A stretch of DNA of 46,584 nt from Candidatus Saccharimonadota bacterium (GTDB lineage: Bacteria > Patescibacteriota > Saccharimonadia > Saccharimonadales > Saccharimonadaceae). The notes under the pieces were generated by a model. It saw only the letters and a list, made by a program, of their open reading frames with translations. It did not search any database and was not told where the DNA came from. Of the stretch, positions 42,322 to 46,584 are shown in pieces (within the stretch, counting starts at the first letter, position 1; every line of letters begins with the position of its first letter). The position numbers were made by a program, and so were the translations under genes. The stretch is taken from the NCBI GenBank assembly GCA_017432365.1, contig JAFRJG010000003.1, positions 1 to 46,584 on the forward strand, written 5' to 3'.

Positions 42322-43158
42322 ATGAAATATGAAAGCTTTGGGGGACTAAGGGACGGGGAAGCCGAAGGAGCGGCGGAGCTAGTACGGACGCACGAAATCG
42401 GGAGGGAGCGACGAGAGGTTATGAACCAAGATGCACGAGAGCGGGCGCAGGAGTTTTTTGAGGAAGTCCGCTTTAATAAAGGTGAAGTTTATCAAGAAAT
42501 GCGCGAAGGGCTTGAGCGGGTCTTTAATCCGCGAAGACAGAAAGTGTCGCCACAGTTGCTCAAGCGGGCGACGGAGAAAAACGGGACGGTTGACGAGGAG
42601 TATTTAGTGCGAGCGGTGAAGTTAAACACGCGGGAGGCGGATGTGATTTTTAAGACCATGGCAAACGGGCTTTTAGCGACGCTCGGCGTGCGAGAAAATC
42701 ATCGACCGGACGTGGAAATTGTGTATGACCCGGAGGATTTACCGTTGAGGGAGGACGGTTCGTGTCCGCGCGGGAGGTTTTATCGTCCTACGAGCTCGCG
42801 ACGGCGAGAGCTAAATACCGAGAACGCAAGACAAAACGGGAAGATAATGGTTTATACGCCGGTGTTTGATGAGTTTGAGTTTTTACCAGATATGTTGGAG
42901 ACGCTGGCGCACGAGTGTTTTCATGCGTATCAGTTAAACTCGGCGCGGGGCGCGCGAGAGGCGCGAACCGACAGCGAGCAGGCGAGTCAGGAGATTTATT
43001 TGCGCGATTATCAAGACACGCGATATGCGAAGAGTAACGAGTCGTTTGCGAAGTATTATGTCCAGGGGCGGGAGAGTTCGGCGCGAGAGTTCGGCGAGTG
43101 GACGTATCGGGCGATGATTTCGGTCGTGGCAGACGCGGCGCTCGAGCGGGAGTATTAG
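42322..43158 (+). CDS. Putative zinc metallopeptidase (HECFH)
   Basis: A 278-aa protein without signal or membrane segment, so cytoplasmic. The first 110 residues are helical and charged; the C-terminal part carries TLAHECFHAYQ, an HExxH zinc site (H197, E198, H201). About 60 residues later RESSAREFGEW may give the third ligand, as in minigluzincins of the ImmA/IrrE kind. No DNA-binding domain accompanies it. The plus -10 box TATGAT lies nine bases before the ATG. The 3' end overlaps the convergent rnhB-yraN gene by four bases. Confidence 0.7.
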   Translation: MKYESFGGLRDGEAEGAAELVRTHEIGRERREVMNQDARERAQEFFEEVRFNKGEVYQEMREGLERVFNPRRQKVSPQLLKRATEKNGTVDEEYLVRAVKLNTREADVIFKTMANGLLATLGVRENHRPDVEIVYDPEDLPLREDGSCPRGRFYRPTSSRRRELNTENARQNGKIMVYTPVFDEFEFLPDMLETLAHECFHAYQLNSARGAREARTDSEQASQEIYLRDYQDTRYAKSNESFAKYYVQGRESSAREFGEWTYRAMISVVADAALEREY

Positions 43159-44156
43159 GAAATAACAAACCAGTCGTCGAGATGAAAATCGGCGCCAGAG
43201 ACGGAGGCGGCGGCGAGGAGCGGGGAGTAGGATTGGCTCAAGTCGGGGCGGGATTTAAGGAAGGCTTCGGCGGCGAAGGTCATCTGGCGGAGTTTATCTT
43301 TTGTAATCATTTCGAGGGAAGTGCCGCGGGATTGGGACTTGCGGTATTTAACTTCGGTGAAGTAGATTTTGTCGGCTTCGGTCGAGATGATGTCGATTTC
43401 GTAAAAGCGGGTTTTATGATTACGCGCGAGGATTTGATGGCCGGCTCGGACGAGAGATTCGGCGACGAGGGTTTCGGCGCGGTCGCCAAGCTGTTTGGTC
43501 GTCGCCGACGGCGAGATTTTGGTCGGGGTTTCTTTTGCCGGACATAAATCAGAGGCGGGGAGAAGTGCCGCGACTGGGCGGAAGGAACGGCGGTGTTCAG
43601 GGCAAGGACCGAGTTTTTGGAGCATTTCCGAGTGGAGCTTTGTTCCGTAGCCCATGTGTTTCTCGAAACCGTAATCGGGATAATCTCGGGCGAGGGCGGT
43701 CATATAGCGGTCGCGGGCGACCTTGGCGATAATTGAGGCGGCGGAGACCTCCTTGATTAAGAGGTCGGCTTTTTTAAGGACGGTAACGCGAGATTCGAGG
43801 GGAGTACCGGCGAGAAAATTAACCGTGCCGTCGATGATGATTTCGGAGAAGGTCGGGCGTTGAGTCTTCAGTCTGAGGAGAGCACGACGAGTGGCAAGTT
43901 TCATGGATTCGGCGAGACCGAGTGTGTCGATTTCCGAGGCGGAGACCCAGCCGAGACCGGTTGCGAGGGCGTTTTTGAGGATAACTTCGGAGAGGGATTC
44001 GCGTTTTTTCTTTGAGAGTTTTTTCGAGTCGGTCAAGTCGGTAGTCCAGGCGGGATAGTTCCCCGTCGCGTCTTTTTCGAGGACGACGGCGCCGATAACG
44101 AGCGGACCTGCCCAGGGACCACGACCAACTTCGTCAATACCGAGGAGATTTGACAT
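43155..44156 (-). CDS. rnhB: RNase HII fused to a YraN-like nuclease domain
   Basis: A 333-aa fusion. Residues 1 to about 205 are RNase HII, which removes RNA from RNA-DNA hybrids and single ribonucleotides: GIDEVGRGPWAGP (D8, E9), DSKKLS, the IIIDGT segment and the KADLLIKEVSAASIIAKVARD stretch. From about 220 the protein continues as a YraN/UPF0102 domain (LGDRAETLVAESLVRAGHQILARN, YEIDIISTEADKIYFTEVKYR), a PD-(D/E)XK nuclease-like fold. The two genes are often neighbours in other bacteria; here one frame covers both. I chose ATG 44156, six bases after TATCAT. Confidence 0.92.
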   Translation of the reverse strand: MSNLLGIDEVGRGPWAGPLVIGAVVLEKDATGNYPAWTTDLTDSKKLSKKKRESLSEVILKNALATGLGWVSASEIDTLGLAESMKLATRRALLRLKTQRPTFSEIIIDGTVNFLAGTPLESRVTVLKKADLLIKEVSAASIIAKVARDRYMTALARDYPDYGFEKHMGYGTKLHSEMLQKLGPCPEHRRSFRPVAALLPASDLCPAKETPTKISPSATTKQLGDRAETLVAESLVRAGHQILARNHKTRFYEIDIISTEADKIYFTEVKYRKSQSRGTSLEMITKDKLRQMTFAAEAFLKSRPDLSQSYSPLLAAASVSGADFHLDDWFVIS

Positions 44157-44169
44157 ATATTTATGATAA

Positions 44170-44195
44170 CAAAAACATCCGCACAGGGCGGACGT
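44170..44195 (-). terminator. Terminator of rplS
   Basis: An 8-bp stem (ACGTCCGC with GCGGATGT, one G-U pair) with a 5-base loop is followed on the minus strand by TTTTTG. It lies 22 bases after the rplS stop and just before the rnhB promoter. Confidence 0.7.
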
Positions 44196-44217
44196 TTTCG
44201 GAGTTTTTCGATTGGGC

Positions 44218-44688
44218 TTATTCTTCGGGTTCGGCGGAGCCTTTCGGGTTTTTCGCTTCTTCTTGAGTTTCTTCGGTTTTAGATTCAGCATCGAGGACGG
44301 CTTCAGCTTCCTCAAGAGAGTTTACTGCGGCGCGGTCAAAATCTTTCGCAGCGAGGCGGGCGGATTTTCCGGAGCGAGCGCGGAGATAAGAGAGGTTATT
44401 ACGGCGGACCTTTGCACGCTTGGTGACTTCGATTTTCTCCACGAGGGGAGAATGAAGAAGGAAGGATTTTTCGACGCCAACGCCAGAGGCGATTTTTCGG
44501 ACGACGATTCGGGCGGTATGGGACTCTTTTCGGTCGACGCGAATCACGACGCCTTCGAAGACCTGGAGACGGAACTTGTCGCCTTCTTTGATTTTTTGGG
44601 TAACTTTTACGGTATCGCCAGAACGAACGTCGACGACAGCGGATTTTTTCTGGGCTTCACCAATTTTCTGTAAGATAGAAAAACTCAT
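44218..44688 (-). CDS. rplS: Ribosomal protein L19 with acidic tail
   Basis: A 156-aa L19 of the large subunit. The core (GDTVKVTQKIKEGDKFRLQVFEGVVI, GVGVEKSFLLHSPLVEKIEV, AKVRRNNLSYLRARSGKSAR) fills the first 112 residues. The last 40 are an added acidic Glu/Ala tail (EEAEAVLDAESKTEETQEE), absent from standard L19. AAAGGT serves as ribosome binding site and TAAAAT near 44718-44723 as -10, so the mRNA has a short leader. Confidence 0.96.
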   Translation of the reverse strand: MSFSILQKIGEAQKKSAVVDVRSGDTVKVTQKIKEGDKFRLQVFEGVVIRVDRKESHTARIVVRKIASGVGVEKSFLLHSPLVEKIEVTKRAKVRRNNLSYLRARSGKSARLAAKDFDRAAVNSLEEAEAVLDAESKTEETQEEAKNPKGSAEPEE

Positions 44689-44755
44689 ATTTAACCTTTA
44701 TTTAGACAATTAAGCGTATTTTAGCATGTTTTTCGGGTTTTGAAAAGAGGTCAGG

Positions 44756-45340
44756 CTAGCGGGTTTTGAGGGCGAGGCGGATGCGCTCGTCAACTGGGAG
44801 GGAGGGGTCGACGGGTTCGAGAGCGGCGGTAGCTTCTTTCAGCGGGAAGCCGAGGGCGATAAGAGCGTCGAGAGCTTCGTCGGGCTTGTTTCCAGGGGAG
44901 TCGTTCGGGAAGAGGGGCTGGACCGAGCCGTAGCGAGAGGGGAGACCGACCTTGTCGTTCAAGTCAACGATGACGCGTTCGGCGGATTTTTTACCGACGC
45001 CGGCAGCTTTCGAGATATAGGAGGAGTCGGAGTTCGCGATAGCGTTCCGGACGTCTTCGGGAGTCCCGAGGGAGAGAATCGCGAGGGCGGCTTTCGGACC
45101 GATACCGTTGACCGAGAGGAGCATTTCAAACAGCTTTTTTGCGGCGAGAGAGAGAAAACCGAAGAGGTCTTCAGAGGTTTCGGAGACGCGATGGAAAGTA
45201 TAAAACTTCACTTTGTCACCGACGGCGATAGATTCGAAGTCGAGAGAGGTAACGAGGATTTCATAACCGACACCGGAGACGTCAACGATGACGGCGCCGG
45301 CGAATTTTTCGGCGAGCGTACCTTGAATATGAGCAATCAT
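44756..45340 (-). CDS. ruvA: Holliday junction helicase subunit RuvA
   Basis: A 194-aa RuvA, which binds Holliday junctions as a tetramer and guides RuvB. The N-terminal OB-fold (MIAHIQGTLAEKF, VDVSGVGYEI), two helix-hairpin-helix motifs (LLSVNGIGPKAALAIL and AAGVGKKSAERVIVDL) and the C-terminal RuvB-contact domain are present. I chose ATG 45340; TATAAT (45347-45352) ends six bases upstream and overlaps the ruvC stop, so ruvA has its own leaderless promoter within the ruvC end. Confidence 0.96.
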   Translation of the reverse strand: MIAHIQGTLAEKFAGAVIVDVSGVGYEILVTSLDFESIAVGDKVKFYTFHRVSETSEDLFGFLSLAAKKLFEMLLSVNGIGPKAALAILSLGTPEDVRNAIANSDSSYISKAAGVGKKSAERVIVDLNDKVGLPSRYGSVQPLFPNDSPGNKPDEALDALIALGFPLKEATAALEPVDPSLPVDERIRLALKTR

Positions 45341-45347
45341 ATGATGA

Positions 45348-45827
45348 TTATAACATTTTTCGGAACAGACTATGAACGATAGCAATAGCGACGGCGTCGG
45401 CGGCATCGTCGGGTTTGATAACGGTGTCCATTTTTAGAAAGACGCGCACCATCTCCTGCATTTGTTTTTTATCAGCGTGACCATAACCGGTCATCGCCTT
45501 TTTAACTTCGTTCGGGGAGTATTCAAAAATCGGGAGATTTTTCTGTCTTGCGACGAGGAGAACCACACCGCGAGCCTCGGCGACAGAGATACCGGTGGTG
45601 ATGTTTTGCATGAAGAAGAGTTTTTCAATAGCGATACAGTCGGGGCGGTCTTCTTTGATAATTTCATGAAGTGAGTCGTAAATATCGAGGAGACGGTCAG
45701 GGAGGGGAGTATGAGGCGGAGTCGTAATGGCGCCAGAATCGAGGAGGAGAGTAGAGCCTTTTTTCGGGACGTCGATGACGCCGAACCCGCAAATTCCGGT
45801 ACCAGGGTCAACGCCTAAAATGCGCAT
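45348..45827 (-). CDS. ruvC: Holliday junction resolvase RuvC
   Basis: A 159-aa endonuclease that cuts Holliday junctions. The catalytic acids lie in GVDPGTG (Asp 6), IAIEKLFF (Glu) and KPDDAADAVAIA (two Asp). The ribosome binding site AGAGGTAA precedes the ATG. It follows radA by 58 bases and precedes ruvA, forming a recombination cluster. Confidence 0.96.
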   Translation of the reverse strand: MRILGVDPGTGICGFGVIDVPKKGSTLLLDSGAITTPPHTPLPDRLLDIYDSLHEIIKEDRPDCIAIEKLFFMQNITTGISVAEARGVVLLVARQKNLPIFEYSPNEVKKAMTGYGHADKKQMQEMVRVFLKMDTVIKPDDAADAVAIAIVHSLFRKML

Positions 45828-45885
45828 AAATTACCTCTGTTGGTCAAGGATTTTTTCGGGGATTTCATCCGCGCTACAAAAAACG

Positions 45886-46584
45886 TCATTTGACATGGCG
45901 AATTAAGGTTTCGCGGAGGTCACGGACGGGGATGACGAACTTGTCCTTTATCGTGGCGGGGGCGATAGCGCGAGTAAAGCCGAGTTTTTTCGCTTCGGCG
46001 ATACGCTGGTCAGGGCGGAAGGCGGAGCGGATTTCCCCGCCGAGACCGACTTCGCCAAAGACGACATAGCCTTCGTCAAGTTTCCGACCGGCGGCGGCGG
46101 AGGCAATAGCGAGACAGACGGCAAGGTCGGCGCCGGAGTCGTTAAGCTTAATGCCGCCGACAACATTGAGGAAGATGTCTTGGTCGGAGAGGTTCAGTTT
46201 TGTGCGGCGTTCGAGGACGGCGATAAGGAGCTTGAGCCGGTTTAGGTCAAAGCCGGAGGCGGTACGGTTCGGATAACCGAAGTTCGAGCGGGAAACGAGA
46301 GCTTGGATTTCGACAAGAAGGGGACGCGCGCCTTCGAGAGTGGCGAGAATGATTGAGCCGTCAACGTTTTGGCGTTCGGCAAGGAGGGCGGCAGAGGGAT
46401 TTTTGACTTCTCGGAGGCCGGATTCGACCATTTCAAAAATCGCCACTTCGCTGGTCGAACCAAAGCGGTTTTTTATCGCGCGGACGGTCTTAAAACCGCC
46501 GTAACGGTCACCCTCGAAGTTAATGACGACATCGACGAGATGTTCAAGGACTTTCGGACCAGCGAGCGTACCTTCCTTGGTAAC
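45886..46584 (-). CDS. radA: DNA repair protein RadA, 5' part cut by window edge
   Basis: The frame is open to the window edge, giving the C-terminal 232 residues of RadA, a RecA-related ATPase that promotes branch migration. The RadA-specific KNRFGSTSEVAIFEM motif is near the start of the visible part, followed by the Lon-protease-like C-terminal domain (GGIKLNDSGADLAVCLAIASAA, VVFGEVGLGGEIR). The zinc finger and Walker A are outside the window. An apparent start at 46446 is only an internal GTG. Confidence 0.95.
   Translation of the reverse strand, partial: VTKEGTLAGPKVLEHLVDVVINFEGDRYGGFKTVRAIKNRFGSTSEVAIFEMVESGLREVKNPSAALLAERQNVDGSIILATLEGARPLLVEIQALVSRSNFGYPNRTASGFDLNRLKLLIAVLERRTKLNLSDQDIFLNVVGGIKLNDSGADLAVCLAIASAAAGRKLDEGYVVFGEVGLGGEIRSAFRPDQRIAEAKKLGFTRAIAPATIKDKFVIPVRDLRETLIRHVK

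Overview
The window looks like a chromosomal segment of a Patescibacteria/CPR bacterium, most likely a Candidatus Saccharibacteria (TM7) relative. This is an inference from the gene set and style, not from an rRNA gene, because none is present. Pointers are compact and short enzymes (a 358-aa Pgk, a stand-alone receiver, a TM-less kinase), very large secreted proteins with no recognisable enzyme domain, many one-TM orphan proteins, and a gene order mixing translation, recombination and glycolysis genes. TGA is used as a normal stop (for example the YcaO gene and the kinase/receiver ATGA overlap), so the code-25 lineages (Gracilibacteria, Absconditabacteria) are unlikely.

Layout. 1-4.7 kb: tRNA-Phe, hisS, a DsbA-like thiol oxidoreductase with a membrane CPTC protein, a membrane protein and a metallophosphoesterase. 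4.8-8.3 kb: an 1167-aa secreted protein. 8.3-9.06 kb: tRNA-Leu, tRNA-Cys, scars of tRNA-Cys duplication, a palindrome-rich insert and a possible small RNA. 9.1-10.8 kb: a two-gene operon of a YcaO enzyme and a 100-aa Gly/Cys repeat peptide, a RiPP-like locus and the best candidate for an undescribed system. 10.8-15.9 kb: a 1703-aa surface protein. 16-22.3 kb: rarA, a DUF218 protein, ppa, glyS, recO and a two-component pair. 22.4-27.3 kb: an alarmone-hydrolase-like HD protein, then clpC, a membrane HExxH protein and clpP behind a CIRCE operator. 27.4-34.7 kb: tuf, fusA, pgk and pyk with two orphan genes. 34.8-36.3 kb: a one-TM protein, tRNA-Glu and a secreted Cys-tailed protein. 36.4-46.6 kb: a CDF transporter, ychF, a DUF362 protein, an ABC/FtsX exporter, a PAP2 phosphatase, a HECFH protein, an rnhB-yraN fusion, rplS, ruvA, ruvC and the 3' part of radA.

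Initiation of expression follows two modes. At least ten genes have a -10 box (TATAAT, TACAAT or similar) ending exactly six bases before the ATG and no Shine-Dalgarno sequence, which implies leaderless mRNAs. Others (YcaO, its peptide, the HD protein, tuf and three orphan genes) have 20-70 base leaders, strong AGGAGG-type ribosome binding sites and, where a promoter is visible, TTGACN/TTTACT-N17/18-TAWAAT boxes. Functional links inferred: the DsbA/CPTC pair may oxidise the Cys-containing secreted proteins; the ClpC/HExxH/ClpP operon is probably a HrcA-controlled protein quality unit; and the YcaO enzyme probably modifies the cysteines of the co-transcribed peptide.
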